DNA of 64,000 bases, taken from positions 186,001-250,000 of the forward strand of contig NZ_MWQE01000003.1 of NCBI RefSeq assembly GCF_002210285.1, read 5' to 3'. Positions 7,898 to 17,600 of this stretch are shown here, one piece after another. This DNA comes from Fibrobacter sp. UWR2 (GTDB lineage Bacteria > Fibrobacterota > Fibrobacteria > Fibrobacterales > Fibrobacteraceae). How positions within the stretch are numbered: position 1 is the first letter of the stretch; every line of letters begins with the position of its first letter. Below the pieces are notes generated by a model that was given only the letters and a program-made list of their open reading frames with translations, was not told the DNA's origin and ran no database searches. The translations under genes were made by a program, and so were the position numbers.

Positions 7898-8638
7898 ATG
7901 GGTAAACTTACAGGTAAAAAGGCCATTGTCACCGGTGCTTCCCGCGGTATCGGTCTCGCTATCGCCACCAAGCTCGCGAGCGAAGGCGCCGACGTCGCCA
8001 TCCTCTCCACCTCGGTCAAGGAAGAACTGGCGGCCAAACTTTCCGCCGAACTTGGGGTGCAGGTCAAGAGCTACGCATGCAACGTTGCCGACTCCCAGAC
8101 CGTGCAGGACGTGTTCAAGCAGATTATCGCCGACATGGGAACGGTCGACATCCTGGTGAACAACGCCGGCATTACCCGCGATGGCCTCCTGATGCGCATG
8201 AAGGACGAAGACTTTGACGCCGTCATCGCCACCAACCTGCGTTCCGTGTTCCTGTGCACCCGCGCCGTCGCCCGCACCATGATGGGCAAGCGTACCGGCC
8301 GCATCATCAACATTTCGAGCATTAACGCCCTGCGTGGCCAGGCAGGCCAGGCGAACTACGCCGCCGCCAAGGCCGGCATCATCGGCATGACCCGTTCCAA
8401 CTCGAGGGAATTTGCCTCCCGCGGCATCACGGTGAACGCAATCGCCCCCGGCTTTATCGGTACCGACATGACCGCCGCCATGGACGACGCCACCAAGGAA
8501 AAATATGCAGCTCAAATCCCTCTCGGACGTATCGGAAAACCCGAAGACGTGGCCAATGCGGTCGCATTTTTGGCATCTGACGACGCCTGCTACATCACCG
8601 GCCAGATTCTGGGCGTTGATGGGGGGTTGAACGCCTAG
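7898..8638 (+). CDS. fabG: 3-oxoacyl-ACP reductase
   Basis: 246 residues, typical of FabG. Rossmann motif TGASRGIG at about 11-18, NNAG at about 86, catalytic Ser in NISSINALRG, and YAAAKAG for the Tyr-Lys pair. The C-terminus ITGQILGVDGG is the usual FabG end. It reduces 3-ketoacyl-ACP with NADPH. It follows fabD by 4 nt and precedes acpP, whose promoter overlaps the end of this gene. Confidence 0.96.
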   Translation: MGKLTGKKAIVTGASRGIGLAIATKLASEGADVAILSTSVKEELAAKLSAELGVQVKSYACNVADSQTVQDVFKQIIADMGTVDILVNNAGITRDGLLMRMKDEDFDAVIATNLRSVFLCTRAVARTMMGKRTGRIINISSINALRGQAGQANYAAAKAGIIGMTRSNSREFASRGITVNAIAPGFIGTDMTAAMDDATKEKYAAQIPLGRIGKPEDVANAVAFLASDDACYITGQILGVDGGLNA

Positions 8639-8655
8639 GCGTTTTTTACTAAATT
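8627..8655 (+). promoter_or_regulatory. promoter TTGAAC-17-TAAATT for acpP
   Basis: TTGAAC at 8627-8632 lies inside the 3' end of fabG, followed by a 17-nt spacer and TAAATT at 8650-8655. It would give acpP its own transcript with a leader of about 25 nt that contains CGGAGTATATA before the ATG. Confidence 0.6.
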
Positions 8656-8684
8656 TATAACAAACAATCCAAACGGAGTATATA

Positions 8685-8927
8685 ATGACACAAGAAGAAA
8701 TTTTCCAGAAGATCACCGACGTCATCGTCGCCAAGCTCGAAGTCAAGGCCGAAGACGTGAAGATGGAATCTGAATTCGGTAACGACCTCGGTGCCGACTC
8801 CCTCGATCGCGTCGAGCTCGTGATGGCTCTCGAAGACGCTTTCGAAGTCGAAATCCTGGATACCGACGCTGAAAAGTTCCAGAAGGTTTCCGACGTGGTT
8901 GCCTTCCTGGAAGAAAAGAAGAAGTAA
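8685..8927 (+). CDS. acpP: acyl carrier protein
   Basis: 80 residues, acidic, with the phosphopantetheine site DSLDRVELVMALE (Ser in GADSLD). ACP carries the growing acyl chain. A CGGAG site precedes the ATG and a dedicated promoter lies just upstream. Confidence 0.97.
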   Translation: MTQEEIFQKITDVIVAKLEVKAEDVKMESEFGNDLGADSLDRVELVMALEDAFEVEILDTDAEKFQKVSDVVAFLEEKKK

Positions 8928-9002
8928 TCTTCTTATGCCCCGTGTACTTCGCCCGCAGGTCGGGCGGAGCGGATTTCCCGGCCTGTGCCGGGACGGCGAA
9001 TT

Positions 9003-9028
9003 CCCCGGTTCAAACCCGGGGTATTTTT
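9003..9028 (+). terminator. terminator after acpP
   Basis: CCCCGGTT pairs with AACCCGGGG (one bulge), followed by ATTTTTAT. The stretch 8945-9000 has further GC-rich imperfect pairing. Confidence 0.7.
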
Positions 9029-9060
9029 ATATCTTTTCGAGAGCAGAAAAGGAGTAGATA

Positions 9061-9882
9061 TTGGAAGAAAAGAACATGCTGCACAAACTGCTGAAACTCT
9101 GGTTTCGCCAGAAGTCCGGTGAGGGGCTTGAGGCAAAGCTTGGGTACAGGTTCAAGGATCCGGAGCTGCTGGCCCATGCGCTGGTGCACAGGTCTTACCT
9201 GTCGGGGCGGGACTTGCCCTACGAGAGCAACAACGAGCGCCTGGAGTTCCTGGGCGATTCCGTGCTGAACATGCTCACCACGGAATTCCTGTACAAGATG
9301 TATCCCGACGACCCGGAAGGCGACCTCTCCAAGCGGAAGAGCGCGATTGTTTCGGGCCATGCGTGCGCGCAGTCCTCGAAGGAATGGAGCCTGAGCGAAT
9401 ACGTGAAGCTCGGGAAGGCCGAGGCGAAGATGGGCGGCCGTGGCAAGGAAAGCATTCTGGCCGATGCCTACGAGGCCGTGCTCGGGGCGGTGTACCTCGA
9501 CGGCGGGCTCGAGGAAGTCCGCGCCATCCTCAACAGGTTCCATTTCCCGCGTGTAAAGGAAATCATCGTAGCCGAGGACTTCGTGAACTTCAAGAGCGAA
9601 CTGCTTGAGTACACGCAGGGAGGCGCGTTGCGCGTATCCCCGGAATACGAAATCGTGGGCGAGGAAGGCCCGGAACACCAGAAGGAATTTACCGCCGAGG
9701 TGCGCGTAAACGGGAAGGTGTATGGCCGTGGCGTTGGCCCGAACAAGAAGAAGGCCGAACAGGAGGCTGCCCGCGTGGCGCTTGCGGCGCTCAAGGCCGA
9801 AGACGCAGAACGCGCGAAGAACGCCCCCGAAGTTGCCGAACCCGAAAAGCCCGTGAAACCCAAAAGGTATTTTAGACCTTAG
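9061..9882 (+). CDS. rnc: ribonuclease III
   Basis: 273 residues from a TTG codon at 9061 with AAAGGAG 6 nt upstream; the alternative ATG six codons later lacks such spacing. The endonuclease signature NERLEFLGDSVL is near residue 58, with the second acidic cluster ADAYEAVLGAVYLD. The double-stranded-RNA-binding domain fills about 180-250 (GVGPNKKKAEQEAARVAL). A Pro/Lys/Glu tail of about 25 residues is extra to the family. RNase III cuts double-stranded RNA in rRNA maturation and decay. Confidence 0.95.
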   Translation: MEEKNMLHKLLKLWFRQKSGEGLEAKLGYRFKDPELLAHALVHRSYLSGRDLPYESNNERLEFLGDSVLNMLTTEFLYKMYPDDPEGDLSKRKSAIVSGHACAQSSKEWSLSEYVKLGKAEAKMGGRGKESILADAYEAVLGAVYLDGGLEEVRAILNRFHFPRVKEIIVAEDFVNFKSELLEYTQGGALRVSPEYEIVGEEGPEHQKEFTAEVRVNGKVYGRGVGPNKKKAEQEAARVALAALKAEDAERAKNAPEVAEPEKPVKPKRYFRP

Positions 9883-9926
9883 GAACAGTGGAAGAGAAAT
9901 GTGTGGAACTCCCTTGTCGTGGTATC

Positions 9927-9953
9927 GTCATGGCGGGCGGAGCCCCGCCATCT
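9927..9953. repeat. short palindromic repeat GTCATGGCGGGC...GCCCCGCCATCT
   Basis: A 27-bp imperfect hairpin with the GTCAT...ATCT ends shared by the dispersed family, in the leader of the following lipoprotein gene. Confidence 0.6.
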
Positions 9954-9971
9954 AGAATGAGAGAACGAAGA

Positions 9972-11774
9972 ATGAAGAATATGAAGTTTTATGGAGTAGC
10001 ACTTGTATCCCTGATGGTATCGGCGATGGCCCTTACCGCCTGCAACGAGCAAGGAACTTCTAAGTCCGCGAAGGCTGCGGGTGGCGAGTTGAACTGCCCG
10101 GAACTGCCGCAGGACCCGGAAGCCACGGGCGAGTTCGACCCGATTGCCTCCAAGGACGCCCGCCCCTGCGGCACGATTACCCTCTGGGGCTCCGCGATGC
10201 CGAAGTCGTTCAACATGTGGGAAGACTACAACAGTTTCTCTGCCGAACTCATGGGCATGATGTTCGAGCCGCTCGTGAGTCTGCACTCCACCGAGGACCG
10301 CGAAGTCGGTATCCTCGCCGATAGTTGGAGCGTATCGGAAGACGGCAAGACGTTTACCTTCCACGTGGATGCGCGGGCCCGGTGGAGCGACGGCAAGCCC
10401 GTCACCGCCGAAGACGTGCAGTACTACTACGACGTCATCATGGACGAGAAGAACCTCACGCCGATTTTCAAGGTCGGGCTTAGCCGTTTCGACCGCCCGG
10501 AGGTGGTCGACAGCCTCACGGTGAAGATGACCGCGAAGGAATCCCACTGGGGCAACTTCTGGGAAGCCGCAGGCATGCTCGCGTTCCCCAAGCACGCCTG
10601 GGCGGGCAAGGACTTCAACCAGATCCGCTACGAGTTCCCGGTAGTTTCGGGCCCGTACAAGATCAAGACCTTCCGCGAAGACCGCTACGTAGAACTCGCT
10701 CGCCGCGCCGACTGGTGGGGCTTCAAGAAGAACTGGAACCGCGGCAAGTACAACTTCGAAAAGATCCGCTACCGCTTCATGAACGACCAGACGAAGGCGC
10801 TCGAAGCCTTCAAGAAGCAGGACTTCAACGCTTACGCCATCTACACCAGCAGCATTTGGATGAAGCAGACCGATTTCGATGCCGTCAAGAAGGGCTGGGC
10901 CGTGAAGCAGCGCATCTTCAACAAGGAGCCCATCGGCTTCCAGGGCATGGCCATCAATCTGCGTAAGCCGCAGTTCCAGGATGTGCGTGTGCGACGTGCC
11001 CTGAGCATGCTTTTAAACCGCGAGGCGATGAACGAGAAGTACATGTTTGGCCAGTACTTCTTGCTGAACAGCTACTACCCCGACCTGTGGGAAGGCAACA
11101 AGAACCCGACGGCGCCGCTCTACACGTTCAACCCGGACAGCGCCCGCGCCCTCTTTGCCGAAGCGGGCTACAAGGTGAACGCCCAGGGCGTTCTCGAGAA
11201 GGATGGCAAGCCGTTTGCAATTAACTTCATCACGAGCCAGGAAGACCTGCGCCACCTCACGCTGTTCCAGGAAGACCTGAAGAAGGTGGGCGTGGTGGCG
11301 ACCATCGAGCAGATGAGCCAGAGCACGCTCCGCAAGCGCTTGGACGATGCCGACTTCGATTTGTACTGGGTGAACTGGGGCGCTGGCCGCCTCCGCGACC
11401 CCGAAGCCAGCTGGTCTTCGGCAACCGCTCTCCAGAAGGGTACGAACAACCTTGCCGGCGTGCAGGACAAGGTGGTCGATAGCTTAATCAACCTCCAGAA
11501 GACGGAATTCGACCTCGCGAAGCGTAACGAAATCCTGAAGGCGCTCGACAACCGTCTCGCCGAAATCGTGCCGTACGTGCTCATGTGGCAGTGCGACCAC
11601 CATCGTATCCTCTACTGGAACCGCTACGGCACTCCCGAGAAGGTTCTGGACCACTTCAACCGCGAAGACGCCATCCCGGTTTACTGGTGGCTCGACCCGG
11701 AAAAGTCCAAGAAGCTCGACGCCGCCATGAAATCCGGCGAAAGCCTCCCGATTCCGGAATACGACGTGAAATAG
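9972..11774 (+). CDS. peptide/oligosaccharide ABC transporter substrate-binding lipoprotein
   Basis: 600 residues from the ATG at 9972. A lipoprotein signal (KFYGVALVSLMVSAMALTAC) puts the lipid-modified Cys at residue 26. The mature part is a family-5 solute-binding protein (OppA/DppA type): DSWSVSEDGKTFTFHVDARARWSDG is the usual early block, followed by RFMNDQTKALEAF and a C-terminal lobe. Frame-open residues upstream from 9888 include a palindromic repeat and are not taken as coding. No permease or ATPase genes adjoin it, so its partners must be encoded elsewhere. Substrate unknown. Confidence 0.85.
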   Translation: MKNMKFYGVALVSLMVSAMALTACNEQGTSKSAKAAGGELNCPELPQDPEATGEFDPIASKDARPCGTITLWGSAMPKSFNMWEDYNSFSAELMGMMFEPLVSLHSTEDREVGILADSWSVSEDGKTFTFHVDARARWSDGKPVTAEDVQYYYDVIMDEKNLTPIFKVGLSRFDRPEVVDSLTVKMTAKESHWGNFWEAAGMLAFPKHAWAGKDFNQIRYEFPVVSGPYKIKTFREDRYVELARRADWWGFKKNWNRGKYNFEKIRYRFMNDQTKALEAFKKQDFNAYAIYTSSIWMKQTDFDAVKKGWAVKQRIFNKEPIGFQGMAINLRKPQFQDVRVRRALSMLLNREAMNEKYMFGQYFLLNSYYPDLWEGNKNPTAPLYTFNPDSARALFAEAGYKVNAQGVLEKDGKPFAINFITSQEDLRHLTLFQEDLKKVGVVATIEQMSQSTLRKRLDDADFDLYWVNWGAGRLRDPEASWSSATALQKGTNNLAGVQDKVVDSLINLQKTEFDLAKRNEILKALDNRLAEIVPYVLMWQCDHHRILYWNRYGTPEKVLDHFNREDAIPVYWWLDPEKSKKLDAAMKSGESLPIPEYDVK

Positions 11775-11844
11775 AAGTAGAAAATGTCACCCTGGAGGCT
11801 CCGCATCAAGTGCGGGGTAAACTCCGGCGGGGATCTTTCATAAA

Positions 11845-11876
11845 AAAAGAGACGTGCTTTGCGGCACGTCTCTTTT
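11845..11876. terminator. bidirectional terminator
   Basis: AAAAGAGACGTGC pairs with GCACGTCTCTTTT between two convergent genes. T-runs occur on both strands, so it can serve both. Confidence 0.85.
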
Positions 11877-11897
11877 GCAATATCGCGTTATGCGGGT

Positions 11898-12485
11898 CTA
11901 CAGGAACCAGTAGGTGACGCCGAGCATGAACTGCAGGTTGGAAGTGTCCCAGGGGTCGCCTCCCTTCTCGCCGACCAAGCCGGACATCCAGTCGGACAGG
12001 CCGAGTACGACGCGGAAGTCGATGTCTACGAACGGAAGGATGTCCGTGCCCCCACCGAGGACGAAGTCGAATTCAAAGGTGTTGAACTCGAAGATGTCGG
12101 AAATGTCCTTGCCGAGAACCTTGTCGGAGGAGGTGCTCAGGTTGAACGCGAACTGCGGACCGGCTTCAATATAGAACACGGGCATCGGGGAGAAGCGTGC
12201 CATCACGGGAATGTCCAATGCCCAAGTCGTGATGTTATATTCCGCACCGGGATCATAGCTGAAGTTGCGCATGTCGATCAAGATTTCCGGCACGAGCACG
12301 AGAGGGATGACGGGTACGGCGAACTTGCCGGCGACACCGGCCTGGAAACCGATGCTGGTGCCAATATCTTCGGCGTCGTCGCCCTTGAGGGTGCTCAGGT
12401 TGGCACCGAGGGTGGCGCCGACATTGATTTGTGCGAAGGTGGCCGTCGCTGCTACGACTGCTGCTAGGAGGATTTTCTTGAGCAT
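11898..12485 (-). CDS. outer-membrane beta-barrel protein, paralogue 1
   Basis: 195 residues. Signal peptide MLKKILLAAVVAATATFAQ with likely cleavage after FAQ, then alternating hydrophobic strands ending in an aromatic (LGVTYWFL), as in small outer-membrane barrels of the PorT/OmpW-like type. The next gene upstream encodes a paralogue with a nearly identical signal peptide and the same C-terminal pattern, so they arose by tandem duplication. Each has its own terminator. Cargo or ligand unknown. Confidence 0.75.
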   Translation of the reverse strand: MLKKILLAAVVAATATFAQINVGATLGANLSTLKGDDAEDIGTSIGFQAGVAGKFAVPVIPLVLVPEILIDMRNFSYDPGAEYNITTWALDIPVMARFSPMPVFYIEAGPQFAFNLSTSSDKVLGKDISDIFEFNTFEFDFVLGGGTDILPFVDIDFRVVLGLSDWMSGLVGEKGGDPWDTSNLQFMLGVTYWFL

Positions 12486-12533
12486 ATTGAATCCTTTGTT
12501 TAGAGGTTTTCAAGAAATATAATATAAAATGCC

Positions 12534-12567
12534 ATAAAAAAGACCCCCGTCGGTGCGGGGGCTTTTG
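12534..12567 (-). terminator. terminator after barrel paralogue 2
   Basis: CCCCCG / CGGGGG stem; on the minus strand it is followed by CTTTTTT. It separates the two barrel genes transcriptionally. Confidence 0.75.
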
Positions 12568-12587
12568 CGTTTATTTGAAAAAACGGC

Positions 12588-13175
12588 TTAGAACCAGTAG
12601 GTGGCGCCGAGGGCGAACTGCATGTTAGATGCGTCCTTAGCCTTGACGGTCACGAGCTTGGTTTCGTAGTCGGCGTAGATGTTGGTGAGGCCGAGAATCA
12701 CGCGGAAGTCGATGTCGACGAACGGAACGATGCCCGTGCCAATGCCGAATACGAGGTCGAATTCCATGGTGTTGAATTCGTCGTCGTCGTACTCGACTTC
12801 GTTGCCGTCGTCATCTTCGGCAGAAACGCTAAGGTTGATGGCGAGTTCCGGGCCGGCTTCCAGGTAGAGGATGGGGAGCAGGGAGAAGCGGACGAGAACT
12901 GGAATGTCCAATGCCCATTCGGTCCAGGTGACGTTCTTGCTGATGTCAAGGTTGCGCATGTCAATCAAGACTTCCGGTGCGACAGTGATCGGCAGGAGCG
13001 GCAGGGAAATCTTCATGCCGACACCGGCATTGAAGCCTACGCCAGTAGCGGCATCGTCTTCGACGTCGTCGCCCCACATGGTGTTCATGTCCACGCCGGC
13101 ATGGATACCGACGTTGATCTGTGCGAAGGTGGCCGTCGCTGCTACGACTGCGGCCAGAATGATTTTCTTGAGCAT
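12588..13175 (-). CDS. outer-membrane beta-barrel protein, paralogue 2
   Basis: 195 residues, same length as the downstream paralogue and with the same signal peptide (MLKKIILAAVVAATATFAQ) and ending (LGATYWF). It differs by an acidic insert (SAEDDDGNEVEYDDDE) near residue 125 that could be a calcium-type or extracellular loop. It is likely inserted in the outer membrane by the BAM machinery. No enzymatic motif seen. Confidence 0.75.
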   Translation of the reverse strand: MLKKIILAAVVAATATFAQINVGIHAGVDMNTMWGDDVEDDAATGVGFNAGVGMKISLPLLPITVAPEVLIDMRNLDISKNVTWTEWALDIPVLVRFSLLPILYLEAGPELAINLSVSAEDDDGNEVEYDDDEFNTMEFDLVFGIGTGIVPFVDIDFRVILGLTNIYADYETKLVTVKAKDASNMQFALGATYWF

Positions 13176-13213
13176 TGTTGTTCCTTTGTTGAGGGTTTTG
13201 TACTAAAATAATA

Positions 13214-13248
13214 TAAAAAACGCACGTTTGCAATAAAAAACGTGCGTT
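13214..13248 (-). terminator. terminator after the 272-residue barrel gene
   Basis: ACGCACGTTT pairs with AAACGTGCGT, followed by a T-run on the minus strand. Confidence 0.7.
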
Positions 13249-13312
13249 GTGTGATTTTCGTTGCAGTCTAGACCGGGCGAAAAGGCCGTTTTAGTCCGCT
13301 GGCAGGGCGTAA

Positions 13313-14131
13313 CTAGAAATTGAAGCCGCCGGCCATGTAGAGCCCGGTCGCCTCGCCGTCCATATCGCCGGTGCGGAACTTCAGGTGGGCCTTCACGTAG
13401 ATGGCGCTGCTGATGTCGACCTGGACGCCGAGCCACAGGTTGAACTGTCCGTCGTCGAAGTCGTCGTTGTCGCCCCTTTCCTTGTTGCCGTCTTCCCAGG
13501 TGTCTTCGGTCAGCTGGAGCTTGAATTGCATGCCGAGGTAGGGAGTGACCTGCGACTTAGGTACGGTGTAGTCCAGTTCGCCGGAGAGGTGCATCTCGAG
13601 CCCGCGTTCGTAGCCCTTGCGACCGTCATAGGGGTTGGTGTGCTCGAAACCCCAGTCGAGGCCCGCTTCCGTACCGAACTTGAGGCCCGGAGCTTCCTTG
13701 ATGGGCATGGAGAACTGTGCACCGAAGTAGATTGCGAACTCGTTGTTGCCCGGGGGCGTGGTGTTGTAGCCGTCGTACACTTCGCGGCCGATAGGCAGGT
13801 GGGCGTCGATAAAGGCGCTGACCATCGGGTTGATCTGGAACCTACCGCCAATCGTCACGTCACGGAGGCCGTCACCGCCGTTGACGCAGTCGTCGCAGTC
13901 GTCTTCGCCCCAGACCTGGTAGCCAAAGCCCATGACGGCAATTTCAAAGACGCTAAGCAGCGAAAAGCGAGCGCCCGCCGAAAGGCCGGCCTGCGACCAG
14001 CGGTGGTCCCAGTCGTAGTAGAGCCCGATTTCGCCGGTACCGCTCCCTGCGGGGCGGATGGGGAAGTAGTCCCATGTGGCAAAAGAAGCGCTGATGGCGA
14101 GCGCGACGGCCAGAATAACCCTTTTGAACAT
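13313..14131 (-). CDS. outer-membrane beta-barrel protein (transporter/porin-like)
   Basis: 272 residues from the ATG at 14131-14129, preceded by AAGGAG; a longer frame to 14155 spans that site. Signal peptide MFKRVILAVALAISASFA, then a barrel of about 250 residues that opens DYFPIRPAGSGTGEIGLYYDWDHRW and ends GLYMAGGFNF with a terminal Phe, the outer-membrane assembly signal. A CDDC motif near residue 80 could form a loop disulfide. Unlike the two downstream barrels in sequence, though in the same direction. Function unknown. Confidence 0.72.
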   Translation of the reverse strand: MFKRVILAVALAISASFATWDYFPIRPAGSGTGEIGLYYDWDHRWSQAGLSAGARFSLLSVFEIAVMGFGYQVWGEDDCDDCVNGGDGLRDVTIGGRFQINPMVSAFIDAHLPIGREVYDGYNTTPPGNNEFAIYFGAQFSMPIKEAPGLKFGTEAGLDWGFEHTNPYDGRKGYERGLEMHLSGELDYTVPKSQVTPYLGMQFKLQLTEDTWEDGNKERGDNDDFDDGQFNLWLGVQVDISSAIYVKAHLKFRTGDMDGEATGLYMAGGFNF

Positions 14132-14276
14132 CCTAAACTCCTTGTGTGGCGACAATATTGAACCATCGGAAATCTAGCAAAAAGTTTTGGGGAGGATGTG
14201 AATTACAACACAATGTGCTCCCGGACACCCCTAATACCTTAAAATTTTCTTATTTTCTATGAAAAGTGAGGCCTCT

Positions 14277-14639
14277 ATGAAGCTGAATTTGAAGTTTATC
14301 GTGTTTTCCGCTATTCTTGGACTTGGCTCTGCAGTCGAATCGGTTGCTGCAGATTTGTCGAATTCGGATGTCGGTGTCTTTGCGTATACCTGTAGCGAAC
14401 CTACGGCGGCGGCGCCCGAGGTGGCCTGCTTCATCGGCCAGTATGCCTCCGTGGACGATGCGACCTGGGACATTTTCACCACGTCGGAGGTGTATGATTC
14501 GTGGAACGACCTCGTTACGGCAATAGAATCGGATACACGGTTGACAGCTTCGAGTCCTGCTACCGGGGTGACGTTTTACCTGAAGACGGACCTGGATTTG
14601 GCGGCTATAAGGACGATGGTTCCGAAGTCACCTGCGTGA
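14277..14639 (+). CDS. N-terminal fragment of the giant surface protein (frameshifted)
   Basis: 120 residues from the ATG at 14277 (TGAGG precedes it). It carries a signal peptide (KFIVFSAILGLGSAVESVAA) and then reads into GVTFYLKTDLDLAA before stopping at 14639. The overlapping frame continues the same protein: with one extra G at TTTGGCGG (14597-14604) the text would read LKTDLDLGGYKDDG and run on for about 1960 residues. So this is most likely the secretion signal of the next entry, split off by a one-base deletion in a short G tract, whether real or a sequencing error. Confidence 0.7.
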   Translation: MKLNLKFIVFSAILGLGSAVESVAADLSNSDVGVFAYTCSEPTAAAPEVACFIGQYASVDDATWDIFTTSEVYDSWNDLVTAIESDTRLTASSPATGVTFYLKTDLDLAAIRTMVPKSPA

Positions 14640-17600
14640 ACGATTTCAAGCCGATTAATTTTGGCGCCCTATACATGCCGCTGAAGGAATTCAATGGCCG
14701 TTATGACGGCGTAGAACATGTTATCCGTAATTTTTGCCAGATCGGTACGGGAACGGTAGGCTTTTTGGGCAATATAGACGACTGTAACATTCAAAACCTG
14801 CATTTTGACAATGCCTATGTGAATGCAAAGTCGGCTTACAGGGGGATTGCCGCGGCAGGTGTCGTCGCTGCGATAGCGAAGAACGTGACTTTCGGGAATA
14901 TTTCCGTCGATAGATCGAAGGTGTTTTCCTTTGATGCGGCTGGTGGCTTGTTCGGCATTGACTCTGTGACAACCGCTTCCGCGACGGACCCCCAGTTTGT
15001 CGCTTCCATTCTGCAGGTCGATGTCGAACTGAACGCTCCGATGGCGGGCGGCCTCATTGGAAGAATGACCCACAAGAGTGGATTGCTGTCGTTCCGGTCG
15101 AATACGGTTTCGGCCACCTTTACGGGAAGCGCTCTCGGTACAAGGGCTGGCGGCCTTGTGGGCATGGTGGTGTTTAACGGGTCGATGGCGACAGATACCA
15201 TGAGTGTCGAGTGCGAAGCGAACAATGTCACCTTGACATACGAGGCTTTGCCCTCTAACGACGAAGACCTGTTTGTTGGGGGCCTGTTTGGCGATGTCTC
15301 TCTACTCAAGACCATCAAGGTGTTGAACGGATCGGTAAAGACCCGTATTTCTTCGGCTGGGTACGGAGACCAGTATTTTGGCGGCCTTGTGGGTAGGGCG
15401 AGGATGACGCAAACGAAATCAAATCGCGATTCCGTTGTTGTCCGTAATAATCAGGTGGATGTTTCCATTGCCAGCACAAGTACGAAAAATTTCACTCTGA
15501 CGATGGGTGGCCTCATTGGCTTTGGCGGCGAGTTTAATGACGGAACAAACGATTATGAACGAGGCGCCGTGTATGTATCGGATAACGATGTGGTCACGGC
15601 TTCTATGGAAGCCGCGACTTCGGGCACTGTCTATGCGGGCGGCCTGGCGGGGCGTATCAAGGCCGAAGTAAAAAATGGGACTGCGCCATGTGGAGCATTC
15701 AAGTCTACTTCGACAACGGTTAAGGCTCCAGACGGGCAAGCGCTCATTTCGACTTCGTCGACTGGTGTGCAACAGCTTTATGCGGGTGGCTTTATTGGCC
15801 TTGCTGATTTTTCGGGAGGGGATGTCGAGATCCGCAGGGCGTATGTCGAGGGCGATATCGATATTGCAGCGGAAACAGTTTCCAGTGGAGTTGGCGTGGG
15901 TGGCATGATTGGCAAACTGGACTATTATAGGGCGAACCTGTACGATAACCTGAGTGTCGGGAACATCCGTTCGGGTAGTGATAATGTCGGCTTTGTAATC
16001 GGTTCCTGCTCTTCCGAATTTGTATTTAAAGACAAGATTGTGATGTATGCGAACGTCCATCAGGGTACAGACGATGTCGACGCCAAGGATGCTATGGGTT
16101 CCTTTGCTCTGGCCGGGGGTGCCGTAACGGGTTGGGCGGCCGGTGATGGCTCTGTTAGTGGTTATTCGTATGTATTCAGGTACAATTACCGCAATGCTGT
16201 CGAATCGGGATCTGCCAAGCTGGAGCCCACGGGCCTGCTGGGCTTGAACGGCGACGGCAATATTCTTATTACGAGTTCTACTGGCGCGGTAGTAGATTCA
16301 GTGCAGAACGGTGTGCTCGACGACTCGACAATGGTTTCGCGTGAACTCACCTATATCCTGAGCAAGAAGTCTGTCGACCGCTATGGTTCGGGATTTTACG
16401 ATGACCTTGACTCGAGTTCCTTTCCTGGTAAGGTTTCGTTCATCTGCTGGGAAAGCGAAAAGGGTAAAATCCCTCACGTATGTGAATCGACTACGGATAC
16501 GCGCACTGCGTACAAGGTGGAAATAAGCCTTGCACAAATCAAGTCCAGTTTGTCGGCCGATGATATCGATGCCTTGCAAAAGGAAGGTGTCCTTTATAAG
16601 ACGCCGATATTTGATGGTGGTGGCTTGCCGACAGGCGATAGTAGCTTGAGCCTTATCACCTATTCCGAAAAGGACGGGAGCGTAAGCGCCGATTTTTTGG
16701 ATAAGGTCAAGTTCCTGAGCGCCAAGTACGGAATTGTCGATGCGCTGCAGTCGGTAAATCTCAACTATGTCAATATTGCCGGGGATATTGAATATGGAAT
16801 GGACGTGGATTACATGGTCAAGATTGAATACCTGGTGTATTCGGATGCCCAGGGTGACTTTGTAAACATGGATGACCCTTCGCTTGGGCCGGTGTATTCC
16901 TTGCTGCCCAAGACACAAGTTTCAAGGTACAACTCGACGGACATGGTCCCGACTGCGGCTTTGCTTTCCGAGTCCTTTTCGACGGTTTATTCTGTGGAAG
17001 AAGTTACTATGGAGTGTAATGGAACTGTAGCCAACTGCCCGGCGACTCCGATTGGCGTTTCGGGTATCGTTTCTTACACTGAAGTCCTAGACGCGCTTAA
17101 GGACTATCTCGGCCCGACACAAGAAAATGTGGTGCAATTAAGGTATGTGCACAGGACTCCTTCTCTAATACCGTCCGTCGGAAACACCAGCACGCAGACG
17201 GAGATTACGGTGACCTATTCTGGTTACAAGGAAGGCGTGCACTACGACTACAGACAAGTTGACGTCGATAAAATTAATGAAGGCGGTACAATGATTGCCT
17301 ACGAACTACCTGCCGCCTATAGCGCTAGCGTTGAAACGGGATTTGATTTGCATGGCTGGACGGTTGATTTCTGGGCTTATGCTGTGGGGTACGATAGTGA
17401 TATCCAGGCCTGCTATTTTGCCCAGATGCCTCCGTCTATTTGTGGCACAGAAATAACTGTCAATGCTACGGACTCCTACTTTACAGATGTGAAGTCTTTT
17501 GTCGATACCTTGTCTGCAGCCATGAATACGACCAAGTTGGTAAAATGGACGACGGATATCGATAGCCTTGACCAGGTTTATATGGATAGCCTGGCAAAGG